Shown piece after piece: positions 12,012 to 23,938 of a stretch of 64,000 nucleotides of DNA. The stretch lies in the NCBI GenBank assembly GCA_949357655.1, contig CASHTG010000017.1:1364001-1428000 (forward strand), given 5' to 3'. The DNA comes from Parascedosporium putredinis (taxonomy: Eukaryota > Ascomycota > Sordariomycetes > Microascales > Microascaceae). The notes beneath the pieces were generated by a model. The model made no database searches and was not told where the DNA came from. It saw nothing but the letters and a program-made list of their open reading frames with translations. The translations under genes were made by a program, and so were the position numbers. How positions within the stretch are numbered: the stretch's first letter is position 1; each line of letters opens with the position of its first letter.

Positions 12012-15000
12012 AGCAGGTTCAAAAATTCAAAAGGGTGATATCATCAATCCTCTCTGCCCTTTCTGTCCCACCAAGCCAATTTCCCCTATCGTCCCCGCCC
12101 CTGCGCTTTTCCGGCCCACGCCCTGAAGTGGGCTCGCGAATTGAGGGCTGGCATAAGAAGCGCGAATTTTGCACTCCCACAAACTATGCGGAAGTAGGGC
12201 CTTATCACTGAATGACGCGGTGGCGTGCATCACCTCGCAAACCGTAGCCCTGGCGTTCTGAGACGGGTGCTGTCTCCGCTCCCTGTGTTTTTTTTTTCTT
12301 CTTCTTCGTTTATTTGGTTCGTAGATTAATTGATTCCCTTCCCTCTGACTAACGATACCAGCGACAAGTCACGAAGAATCAGTCTTGCCAATGCCCCTCC
12401 GCCTCTTTTCCTTCCATCGCTTTGGGAAAATCATGCACAGGCGATTGCATCCCGCGCATGCGGATATTATTTTTGACATCCTCTCCGACTCGGAGTTTGA
12501 AGTTGATGGCGCAGGCAGCATGAAATAAGCGTGGGAGTTTAAATGTGGAGCCCGTCGAAAGAAGGCACAACCCGACTCACATTGAATTGGTGGTTGGCAA
12601 AACTTCATGATCTGTTCCATCGTATCATGCTATGACCAATCCGAGGGTGGCCTGCACGGCATGGCAGAAGGCGACCATGGCACAGGACAGTGCAGCCACG
12701 TGCCAAGGCCCTGGCCGGCACTGATTGAACTTTCAAGCATTTTCTTGTAAGACATCCAGCACCATCAATATCAAGATTGGTTCTCTTGAGGCCAGTCAGC
12801 GCAGCAACAGAGATCCTTTTCTGCTCGGTCTTCTTCATGGTCTCCTGCTTGCACCCCCTCCATCGCCCCCTTTTGAGATGAATTTTATCACCTATAGGTT
12901 GGATGGGAAAAGTGCACCCTCCGGACCGCACTCGAACACGCTCTGGCAATCATAAGCATATTACTGACAGTCAACTAACCGAAACTGTAAACTAAACTCA
13001 TCCTATCAAGCAAACACTTTGTGCAAGGTTCTTGTGCGGTAAGCGCTGGAGCAAGCTAGTCATGCCTAAAATCCGCCGAGATGGGAGGCGGAGGAGCCTG
13101 CAATGTCCATTTTGCTTGAAGCTGACGTGCGTGGGGCTCGCGTTTCCAAGCTTTGGGGCGGTTTACATAACAATTTCGATATTTTTGTACATGGAATGGG
13201 ATCTGCTAGCGCCTTCCCGTACGATTAGGACGTGGGCGAGGAATTGCGGATTTCAAAGGGATACCGCTACAAAAAAGCTCCGGAAGAACAGGCCACAGCT
13301 TGGATCGGAGGCCATGCAGCCAGGATGTCGCCGATGCAGGCGCGAATGTTACCTCCCAGTCTGTTTACGAGAAGAGGTATCAAGTACAGGAGGCGCTAGT
13401 GCAGCAACGTGCATGGATGGCGAGTTGGCCCACTCGCACGGGAGGGCGTGTGGGTAAGGCCACCCAGCCATGAGAGGTACCGGCCAGAGGTAACCCTGAG
13501 ACGACGCTGCGAGCTTAGAACAGTGCGAATTTGGACATTGCTTCCCTCTATTACTCGCCCAGCCATCTCATGAAGGAGGGGTGGTGCTCTTCCGTTCACA
13601 CACGTCCAACATCAACAAAAGAAACAATGCAGGAGAGCGGTTAAAATGAGCTGAGTATCACAAGAAATTTAATTTTGCTTTGAAAACTTGGCAATGAGGC
13701 CATATGAATAACTGAAGAATTAGTCGAGAATTGCCTCGCGTCGGCGTCGGTCAGGGAGGCGAATTCGAACGTACATCATATTATCTGGCTTTCCAATATC
13801 AATTGCATCGAAGGACGATACCGAAGACGACTGACATGCTGGCCTGAGCCTGCGGCCCGAGGAGAGGGGTCAAGGGAGATGATGTACAAGTATTACTTCA
13901 TCTTCCTATAATTGCTACTCTGCTGGAATGAAGCACAGCTTTTTGATGTGTCGTTGCGTTGGGACCAGAAGAGGTCGAGGACCGCAAATTTTTTTCGTCG
14001 GGCTCGAAAGTGTTGATCAATGTTTTACCCACAGCCCGTGTTTTCCAGCCTAGTTCTGTACCCCATACACACGTTAGACCCCTTTTTCACCATTCAGAGC
14101 GTGCAATGGACCCTGAGTCCATGGAGGCGGCCTGCATTAAGGGTGCGTTGAAACCGTCGATAAGCGCCTGCTGATAAAAGCAAATATCCTCTGTGGGGAA
14201 GATGGGTAGAATTTAGTGGCCACCTCCAGCCAAACATTCTTTGCATGAGGCTTCATGTCGGGCAGGAGGCCGAATTGGCGTATCACACAATCCCTTGGAT
14301 GTCTGGGACAAGAGCTGCCGTGGAAAGTGGGACTTGTTTCTGGAAAGGCAAAGAGACACAATATTAGGGACGGTTCATCTTGTTGGAGGGGCATCTGAGT
14401 ACTGCGTTGTCTCTTGCTCGATCGATGCCATTTTGAAGTTCATTGCACAGTTCTCGCATTCAGACGGCACTGCAGAATCCTTTCCCAACGGATTGCCGTT
14501 GTTGCGGCTCAGTGCTGAACATCTGACCAATCATTAAGCTAGGTTGGACTCGAACTAGTGATGGAGCCCTCGTGTGGTGTGGGGGAGCGACCCTAATTCC
14601 GGCCACAGCAATGAAAAGGCCCAAGAGGTTGGTTTTTTTTCCGCAGGGGGAAAGGTGGGAGGAATTGATCAATGGCAAAAAGATAATTTTTCTCGAAACT
14701 TGCCCAGGAAAAAGAATACTTCCTACATCCATCAACGAGAGGCGGACGCGTCTTCGTGGCGTAGAACCTCTTGTGACTTGATCAATCATTGGCCCTGGAC
14801 GGCCTTGAGCTCTCTCGCACTTTTTCCTTCTACGAAGGGAACTGGCCTCCATTCACGGAGACGGACCGAGTGAAAAACATGATGCATCCCCAAGGTGCGA
14901 GGTTCTTTTTGAAGGCCCAGGTCGGACAATTGATATTGACGGAATATTTTGGCTTTTGACGAGGTCTATCCCTTCCCATCACATCTCAGGAGCCCCTCAG

Positions 15001-18000
15001 ATTGCTGAGCTGCATATGCGTACATGTCGGCTCGAAATGCTCGAAATCCACACGAGCCTTGCCCTGTCGGTCTCTTCTCATTCTCGTGCCCTCCCTGTTT
15101 CACGGCGCACGTCCGTCGCCCAGAGGCGAGTAATCAAGAGAAGGATGGACTAAAAAAATCTTTCGACGCGGACGCCGCCCCTCCCGTCGGCGGGTAGGAG
15201 CTGCAGGGGGATATTAAGCAGCGACCCGTTAGTGAAGCTGGCGTGAGAGATCGGCGGCAGCATTACCCTCTCTGGGCTCCGCTCCAAGCGAGAGTTTGAG
15301 ATCGCCATCTCTCGAGATGCACCCGCCGCGGGCTATTGGCAACTGCCATGCAAGAGACCTAAACAGCGATGCGATGGTTATTGCCCGCACCCTCCATCTC
15401 GTAAAGGAAAATGGCACCTTGCGAGCATGCTCTTGATACTGACGCTTGGGAGGTCTAGGACTCCTATTTTCTCCGCCCTTTGTACTTTTTTTTCTCTCTA
15501 TTTTTTTCGTCTCGTCTCGTCTCTTCGCCGCACCTACGGTGTGTAGCGCATCTTACCGCCGACGGCTCACACTTTTAAACACTACTTCGTACATATATGT
15601 ACACTATGTGGAATTGGGTTGGCGCTATCCTTTCGATAATTGGGAGCAAGGCCTGCACGCAATCCATTTCCGAGAGGTCACAAATGGTCCTAAAAACTTC
15701 CGTTTAGCGACCCGGACTTTATGTATAGTCTGCAGTAATGCTACGGTCGCCAGAAATTCTCTTGCTGCTTACTAGTAATTTTATGACCCGGAGGGCCTGT
15801 TGAAGACTTGAGCAAGTCGAGGAGGAAGGGAGGGAATCGGAAATTTCGCGACCGACCAATCTGTCTCACCGAGTGGCCTTGTCACCACCTCGGAGAAAGA
15901 AAGCACGGCGCGGGGTGGTCTTAGGAAATCTGCACAAACAACCCGGGATGGCATGGGCCAATCCTGATACGACAGGCCGGCTGGACAAATCAGGATCGTA
16001 CTTTCGTCTGATTTGGGAACTTCGTGATTGCACACCAAGATAACGAAAACCCATTGCTTTCTTCTCTTTCTCATGGCTTGTCGACCCCGATTACGGATCC
16101 TCCTGGCCCATTCACATTATTATTGCGTACGAAAGAATGCAGCGGGTTTCAATGCTAATAAATCGCTCCCTGCTACGGAAACCGGTGAGGCGTTTACTTT
16201 TATTTTAGGGTTTCTAGGACCGAATTCAATTCGAGGCAGGCCGAGAACAAGGTTATCTGCCGCCGAGATGGGTCGGCTTTAGGCCAGGCGATCTATCATC
16301 CATAACCGCCATCATTCCCATCTGTCAAGAGCCGTGGAAAGAAGCTTCTCTTCTTTAGAAAAACTGAAGGGCCGAATCCTCTATCCTTGTATACCGGATG
16401 ATGATGGCAAAAAAGACTTACGATGCGGTACCAATACTTGATGTGTCAACCCTGTGTGAGTACAGCTCAAGATCGTTTGGACGGGAGGGGCAAACACGGA
16501 GCGGAATAAATGAAGGTGGTGATGGATACCGGGAGGGGAGCGGGTGGGATTCAATGCCAGCGCCAACAATTCCAACACAAATAGAAACATACAGATCTAT
16601 TGGGTCGGCCGATGAGATGAGTCGGAAAGGTTGAGCTCCAAAAAGGCCCCCACCTCGCGTGTGTTGAAGGGTAGCCGACAACGAGCTGAGGCGTGTACAG
16701 AGTTCTCGAGATGAAGTGGGATCAGACCTCCCATTACTTTTACCCCCAAGCAGAGATTTGTTTTGAGAGACAGGTCAAGTTGTTCCCTTTCTTTTCTCTG
16801 CTTCTTTTTCCTTTTTTTCTCTTTTTTTCCTTTGGCACTTTTCCTATCGCTGCTGCCCGTCTTGATTGCCATTGATTGCAACGGCAGTTTGTCAAGTAAC
16901 TCATACGAGGTGGTGAATTCTGCATTCCAGCGAACTTTTCACCCAAAGATACCAGCACCCAAAAATCTCCATGTACCCCCAAAAGGCATTGCGGCCGGCG
17001 AACACTGACGCGTAAACCGGAAGGATTACCAGTCACTTAGGTATACACCTAAAAATGAGGTGTTGTCCTTTGTTGGGAAGGTAAGTCCTATTTCCATTAC
17101 GGAGTCTTATTTCTTTCCCGAAGCAAAGACCACCAAAATGGGAGGAGAGAAAAAAATTTTCCCCTTGGACACTGCCTGTCATTGCCCCAAACAGAATAGG
17201 GAAAACAGAAAAAAGTTGGGGGCGACGATCAAATCGAAATAATCGCCCACGGAGAACTCCGCGCTAGTCATAGGGCAATGCATGCGACATGAAGCTGATA
17301 ATAGCCAGCTTATCAATTAAACGAAGCCCGAGCTCGTGGCGCTAGACGGATTCTGGAATAGCGCGGACCCACTCCTAGAGACAGGGCACAGGTTCGGGAG
17401 GAAGAAGAAGGGGGTACCGTATCAGAATTGACAAGGCCATGCGTGGGCGAAGTCCGCGTTTATGGACCTGGGTGCCGTCGACATCCGGCACCGAGTTGAC
17501 GACAACGAAGGTGCGCTCCGGTTTAAGTCGGAGAAACCAATTGGCTGTATACAGACTTGCAGAAATGCTATTGGTGCCTATCTCTCAAAAGAACTGGTGT
17601 CTTTCCACTCCGACTCCTAGATATATTCAGACGAAGAGTTGATTTGGCGAATTTTGCCCTTCTTCAAGGCAGCTGCAACCAAAGGCTGTAGAAAGCAACA
17701 AGGGTTGAATTTTGAAAATGTGGTGTTGATGCTTGACTGTCACTGTGAACGGAAAGAAAGAGGAAATTAAGCTTGCGCGGAATCCACGCCGCCATAATTG
17801 GAAAGGATCGTTTCGCTGGCGAAGAGAATTTTACGAAGAAACAAACTTGCGCCACGCCACTAGGGCAGCCAAACAGACAAATCTAGCTCCGGGGTAAAAA
17901 AACAATGATGTGTAAATAAGGCGAAAAAAAAAAGCGCACACAAATATTTGGAAGAAAGCGATAAGGTGGGAAAATAAAAACTCAGAGATACATCCCAGTT

Positions 18001-19924
18001 CCAGCACTACACCCCTCTTTCGCACTCAAGACCCTCGATGCCGATGCTTGAGTGGCAAACCAAGCTTCTATGCACAAAGCTTTTTCTGGAGGGTGGGTGG
18101 GTGGGCCTGGAGGCTCGCCAGATTATCGCCATTCTTGAAGAGTTTGAATCGCCAAAGGGGGAGGGGGGAAGAGTGTGCACCAATGTGAGTGGCTCGTCGC
18201 CAGATACTGTAGACTTTTGAGTGTCGCTGCGACCTTATCGGTTCCATCTCCCACCCTCCGCCATGCAGCCGACACTAAAGTTAGAGAGCAGGGCACAGAT
18301 GGAGCGTCGCATGGGATCTACGCCGTGTGAAGCCAGAATCAGTTCCGCCTCCTCCTTGTCGATGTCTAAATTTGTGATTGTTCCCGCCCGGCGCATCTCC
18401 GTGCCGTGAAGGTTAGCCTGGGAACCAACGCTGGCTTCGGATCGTATGTATTAGCGTTCTCCGTCCGGCGGAGATGGAGTCGAATCGCTTATGGTTCATG
18501 GCGCGCCAAAGAGAGCGGTCGCCGGTTACGGAGTGGGGTTTGCTGCCAAAAGAAAAGACTTTTTAACAGAGAATGAGACCCGGACTCCATCGGCACCACA
18601 TCAAACTCAGAATCCATCAGGTTGATTCAGGACACAGTTCAGAGTCACGCTTACAGTGTAACTGGATAGGCGACGCAGCGGCGACGGAACCTGGCCAGGT
18701 CGACTGATAGATCGACTGTGCCGCAAGTAATCTAGAAGTTAGATAATGGCGAATAACGCCATCGTTTATGCTTGAATGTAGGGAGGCAACCTTCATGCCG
18801 CTCTCATCTTACATAGTCTTCCTGGGAGATGTTCGAGACGTAGGACAGACTTGCTAAATTGTTGACTGATGCTGTATCTTGTACTTTCTTGACACTGTTT
18901 GAGGTTTTAGGCGGTGATTGGCATGAACCATAAAAGTGTGAGCCTCGTGGGCAGAAACCTTCGGACTAAACCAAGTAGCTCTTCTTGAGACAACTTTCGG
19001 GCGTGGGGCGTGAGAGTCAACCCCGATCTTCAGAAAGAATCCGAGCATGGCCCGGAAAACCTTCGCACGCCCCCAGTACCCGCGGAGGGCCTTGAGCAAA
19101 GGGCGACAGAGTCGATGGTGGCCTCGACCACGGATGGGTGCAATTAATAACAGCTGTGAAACAATACTGCAGTCCATTGACGTCCCTCACCAAGCCCGTC
19201 ACCCTCTTCTCCTGCCTTATCCCTAGTCCCTCATCACTAGCATTGCACATTGGAGCGGGGTTTCGTATGTTGCTCTGCGTAACACCTCATGCGCCTCTCT
19301 GGTTCAATTCGCGAAGATGCATCCTCCCAGTCGACTCGGTCGGAGGAATCTCGAGCAGCCGCGTGAGGTGGCCTATCAAGGAGTGATGGCTCGGCCTGCA
19401 TTGCTCGCGAGGGAGAGCGAAACTTGAGCAGTGCGGAGAGGGGAGGAAGCAATCTCATACTTGGACAATCCCTGCCTGCGGTAGACGCTGTGGGACGAGC
19501 GCTACTTCTAGCGTGCAATGCGAGGAGCCTTGGAGGCATGGGACTAAATGGATGATGTGCGGCTATGATCCTCGCTAGCGAGTAGCGTGGTACTAGTAAA
19601 AGGCGAAGCTTGGCAGGTTACCGTGGACAGGCGGCTGAGGGTCTTACGAGCTGCTCGTTTTGTTGGAGTTGGGTGAAGCAGGACAGGATAGATCGGGTCT
19701 GAGTGGGTTCTATGGCTTTTGCTGGCAATAGAGCCGGTCCTATTCTCTTGTCCTTTTTATTTCCCTCCAAGTAGCTTGGGTTTGGTATTCCCCTTTGGTG
19801 GATGCTCGACAAATTTGAGTTGTGTGCCCATCGGAGGTGAATGTAGAGTGGGACAACATACGACTAACGAGAGAGACGGCGCCGTCCACACTCTTCCCAC
19901 AATCGATGACCTGATTTTCTTCTG
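12012..19924. other. non-coding stretch without a supported gene
   Basis: Continuation of the gene-poor left arm. Several frames of 60-140 codons occur on both strands, but none has recognisable motifs, splice-consistent continuations or sustained protein-like composition. T-rich tracts (about 16,780-16,840 and 15,480-15,520) generate hydrophobic-looking translations that are compositional artefacts. Confidence 0.55.
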
Positions 19925-20395
19925 TCAGCAGTCGCTTGCGTTCTTTGGAGCTGCTAGAGTTCGAAAATCGAGTAAAAACAGAATGTTTATTATCTTCTTC
20001 CGATGCGAAAATTCGGCATTCGGGATACTCGTAGTTCCCGCATATCTACTACTCTCTTGATTTCTCCAGAGTCTTCGATTAGCTGTTGGGGCCGGCAGCC
20101 AGGCACCCCGGGTTGGGAATTGCTCAAATGGATCAATGAGATGGACCAAGGATGGGGGCTCCCTCAATTGTTTTTGCTGGGTTGTGTTCCTTGGCTGGGC
20201 CCCCTGTGCTTGAGCAGTGCTTGTGGACGCTAACCCCCAAATCTCATCCACTAGCGACACCAACTCCGAACTTGGACGGCCGATGTAGCCGGGGGAGTCC
20301 TGTGCTGGGTCGATTGTTTCGCCATGAACGCAAGGGCAGAGCACGAGCAACAGTACCACTCGACATAGGACCAAGATGTTCGAGCGAGTGGACAT
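19925..20395 (-). CDS. possible small secreted protein, function unknown
   Basis: The minus-strand frame starts at ATG 20,395 (context aaaccATGtcc) and runs 156 codons to the stop at 19,925. The first 25 residues look like a signal peptide: a short charged start (STR), a hydrophobic core rich in Leu/Val/Cys, and a V-H-G cleavage-type site before ETIDPA. The rest is polar with one Asn-X-Thr glycosylation sequon and no recognised domain. There is no paralogue or intron evidence. It lies 1.2 kb from and divergent to the CBM21 gene. An alternative is a chance frame. What is seen is the hydrophobic leader; secretion is inference. Confidence 0.3.
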   Translation of the reverse strand: MSTRSNILVLCRVVLLLVLCPCVHGETIDPAQDSPGYIGRPSSELVSLVDEIWGLASTSTAQAQGAQPRNTTQQKQLREPPSLVHLIDPFEQFPTRGAWLPAPTANRRLWRNQESSRYAGTTSIPNAEFSHRKKIINILFLLDFRTLAAPKNASDC

Positions 20396-21597
20396 GGTTT
20401 GCAAGTTCGCGCTAGCCGGGTGATAACATGGTTCAAAGTCTTTTGTACATTCGCTCGACAGGTAGCCACTACCTCACCCCCTCTGGCTGCTATCTGCCCA
20501 CGCCCTGACACCCCCTCCGCCCCCCAAACCCAGATATCGCCCACCAAAATTCGAGCCGCCCCCTCGGCTGCTCCTGCCTGGGTCGCCAACAACACCCCTC
20601 CCCTGTTCTCTCACAGAACACCACACCATCCCACCTTGAAGTGACTTTTTTTTTCTCTTTGGTACGGAGTACCGATTACATCACCGCTCACTTTTCCCTC
20701 TCCGGCCAAGTGCGAGTCCAGTCGAAGAGCAAAGTCCCAGTGGCAAGGCTTTTATTATCTCCTCCGGCCCTCCACCCACCCTTCGCATTTAGAGGTTGCC
20801 TCCCTCCAACACGGCTTCTCATAGAGATCCGAATCTTTTACTTCACTTAATCCCCATCCACGAGTCTATATACGGGGCACGCCCGCCTTCATACGATTGA
20901 GCAAAGCTCCAGACGAATCTCGCAAACAAAAGAGAGATATAGCCTTTGGCTTCCCCCTCGACCCACGACCTCCTCTAGACACGGAAGGAGCCTCAATTCT
21001 CGATCACTTCCTTCCCCGACCCACGACTAATTTCTCCCCCTCCCCTTTGGTCCCTCATTCCATCTTTCTCCTCGAGAAGTGCATCTCTGTCCGTTGCTGG
21101 AATTACGCCGGACAGTATCTATTCTCCTAAGGAATCTTGCTATTTCGCCTCTCCTCGACCTTTGCCGTGTAAGTCGATCACAAAAACACTCGGACACAGC
21201 ATTTTTCCACCTCCGCAAACCTCCCCCAACCCGCGTCCATTGCGCCCACAACCCTTTCCTCACCATCACACTGGAATCACGCAAACCGCTACAGCCTTGT
21301 TTTCGTTTCCCTTCAAATCTCTTTACCCACGAGGTCGCGAATCCAACCATGGTGTGAACATTGGTGGCCGGCCAATTCTGTCACGTCAACAAGCATACTA
21401 AGATAAACTGCCAGTGTAGCTCCTGATCCTGATGCAGTCAGACTGCTAGTTTCGCCAACGACACATTCATATTCCATTGTCTCTTCGATTGAGCTCTAAA
21501 ATCTTCCCGAAGATCTCCTTCTCGACGCCTCTCTTCTGGTCCCCTAGTACAACCAAAACGACATTTTCTCCCAATCACCAGGCACCTGGTCTTGGGA
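20396..21597. other. 5' region of the CBM21/GAC1-like gene
   Basis: Promoter and probable leader of the downstream gene, strongly pyrimidine-rich from about 20,460 to 21,560. A GTAAGT at 21,169, a TACTAAG near 21,397 and a CAG ending at 21,437 could delimit a 5'UTR intron. I cannot confirm transcription start or splicing. Confidence 0.45.
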
Positions 21598-23938
21598 ATG
21601 CCTTACACTCCGCCTTCCAAGTCGGCTGTTTCTTCTCCGCCCGGGTCGCCAAGTGCTACTCGCAGACACTCCGAACCCACGATCGGCGGTGCCCTTCCCC
21701 GGTCCTCCTCATACCTCACACGGCACCGGAGAACGCCTTCTGCGGTGAATCTATCTGGCCAGGTCAATGGGAGTGGTAACACGCCCACACCTCCGGGGAC
21801 CTCGGATGACTTGAAGTCAATGGCTGGTGTTGGAAGCATTCGACAATCGCCGCCGCCTATCACAGGACCCCGAGGCATGCCTTCCGGGGCTGTTATCTCT
21901 CCCCCGATTCACTCTCCGGTAGCGACGATGAGGGGCTCGAGATGCGCGGGAGGAAACTCCCAAACCTCAAGGCCCTCAAAGACGCCGTCAACAGCATCCC
22001 TCTCCGCAGGGAAAGCTCGCCCGTGAACCAACGGGCGCCCGTTGTGAAAGTTGTGGAGCAGCTTCTTTCGCAGCCGGTTTCGTTTGTCGAAGGTATGCAC
22101 CACAGCTATAGTACCGGTGCTCTTGATGCCCTTGGCTCGCGGAGGTCCTCGCAAGCGGTGCCAGGCATAGAGTGCAGTGCTATTCACGTCAGTGGCTCGT
22201 TAACACCCTCTGAAGAGGATTCAGAAGACGAGAAGCGCACCAAACCCCCGATGGTGCGCAAGAAGTCGGGCGAACTAGTTCGCCCTGCTCTCCGCCTTTC
22301 CTCGCATCGTCGACCTTCTAGCATGCCCGGCACTCCCACCTTTTCCAAGGCTGTTCACTTCGATTCTCACCTCGAGCACGTCCGCCACTTCCTACAAGTA
22401 GATCGTCCTCTTGCCGTCAGTGCCGGGTCGAGCCCGGTCGATCATCTCGAGAGTGACTCTGAATACCCCTTTCCTCGTCCGACGAGGAACGGACTCGCCA
22501 AATACGAACCCCCTTACGAATGGGAGATCATCACGTCCAACTTCCCTGCGGACGACCTAGCGCGAAATGCTCTACCAGCCCGTGTTGAGCGACTTTGGCT
22601 CTCCAAAGATTGCCGCTCGCTCCACGGCTCCGTTGTCGTAGCCAACCTCGCATTCCACAAGAGTCTAACCTGCCGGTTTACTCTCGATTACTGGAAGACG
22701 ACGTCCGAAGTCGCTGCCGAATACGCCAGCCAGATTCACTCGACCGGCCACGACCGATGGTCCTTCAGCATCCGTTTGTCGGATATGGCTAACCTCGAGA
22801 CCAAGACCCTCTACCTCTGTGTCAGGTACAATGTCAACGGGCAAGAGTATTGGGACAACAATGATGGTGCCAACTTCCAGGTAGACTTCCACAAGAAGTA
22901 TCTTCCCCAAAACGGCAAGGGTGGCTTCCAGGGCGCTGGCTCCCGGTCGACCAGCGACTTGCCGCGCAGCAGCCGCCGTTCGAACCCCAACACCAATCCT
23001 CGACCCAAGTCGATGCCTGTTGGGCTCTCGAGCCACTTGATCGATCAGGCGAGACGAACCCTCGATAAGTCGAGGGATGAGTTTCTTGATGACAATGGCC
23101 CAATCCGCTTGAAGAGGTCAACCTCTGATTCTAGGGATGCTACCTCTAGCTCGCGCACCAGCAACGCGTTTGGACAGCGTTATGATTTTAACGCGTCCTT
23201 GAATGAGGCAAAACAATCAGCCCGGTCCAAGGAATCCAAGAAGATCCCTACACCCACGCCGACGGTCTCAACTGGTCCAGCGAGGTCCCTTGCCGCCCCT
23301 GTGGAGAACCAGGATTCCCCGAAGAAGAAAGATTACACCTATGATGAGATTGTCAACAGGTTTTGCTTTGTACGTACACCCCCAAGCGGACGCATAGCCA
23401 CGTCGAGTTCGAGTTCAGCCTGGTCATCTTAAATTTCTTTTTGCGACTCACTCTCCCACTCTCACTCTCTTTCTCTCTCGAATACAGTCTCCCCCAAAAT
23501 CAGAAAGGAAGAAAAAAGACAGGAAACTAACATTGCTGCTTCTATTTGCAACAGTATGGCTCCAAACAAGGTCAAACAACGGGCCAAGCTCAAACAGCCC
23601 AGCCCTCTGTCAAGCCACCCCCGCCTAGCGGCGGCCTGGTGACGGTGACTGAGATCGCCACCAGGAGCTACCAACTTGCTCCTACTACCAAGGATGCCTC
23701 GGACAGCTCACATCGAGCCCCTTCTAATGGGCCCAATTTCACTCTATCGTCGTCGCCGCGTCCCGACTTACGAGGAAACGACGGTAGTGCTCAACCATCT
23801 CTTCGGGCTGGTTCTCCCATGTCTCACTTTTCACCCAGAGCCGGTACGTCCCCGGCCAGTCTGGCACACCACACACAGCGCCACAGTCGATTCCCATTCA
23901 GTGCCGAGACACATGCCGCCACAGCCATCCACGGCTAG
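21598..23938 (+). CDS. GAC1: glycogen-targeting PP1 regulatory subunit (CBM21 domain, Gac1/Pig-like)
   Basis: Encodes a regulatory subunit that should bring protein phosphatase 1 (Glc7) to glycogen. The protein is about 718 aa after one correction. A PP1-docking RVxF-type motif, KAVHF, lies at about residue 251, followed by the conserved block DSHLEHVRHFLQVDRPLAV. The CBM21 domain spans about residues 330-433, with conserved VERLW, VVVANLAFHK, the Trp of DYWKTT, and WDNNDGANFQVDF. The N-terminus is Ser/Pro-rich and probably disordered. ATG 21,598 is chosen because the longer open frame begins at a TTG. An intron at 23,370-23,554 (GTACGT...CAACAG) joins the main exon to a C-terminal Ser/Pro tail. 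The first 101 codons and the rest are in different frames. Adding one C to the C5 run at 21,901-21,905 restores SGSDDEGLEMRGRK, so this is most likely a sequence error. Confidence 0.92.

Noticed and set aside
15446..15775. 109-codon frame with a signal-peptide-like start
   Set aside because: The start is a TTG and the hydrophobic leader is just T-rich DNA. There is no ATG in a suitable place.
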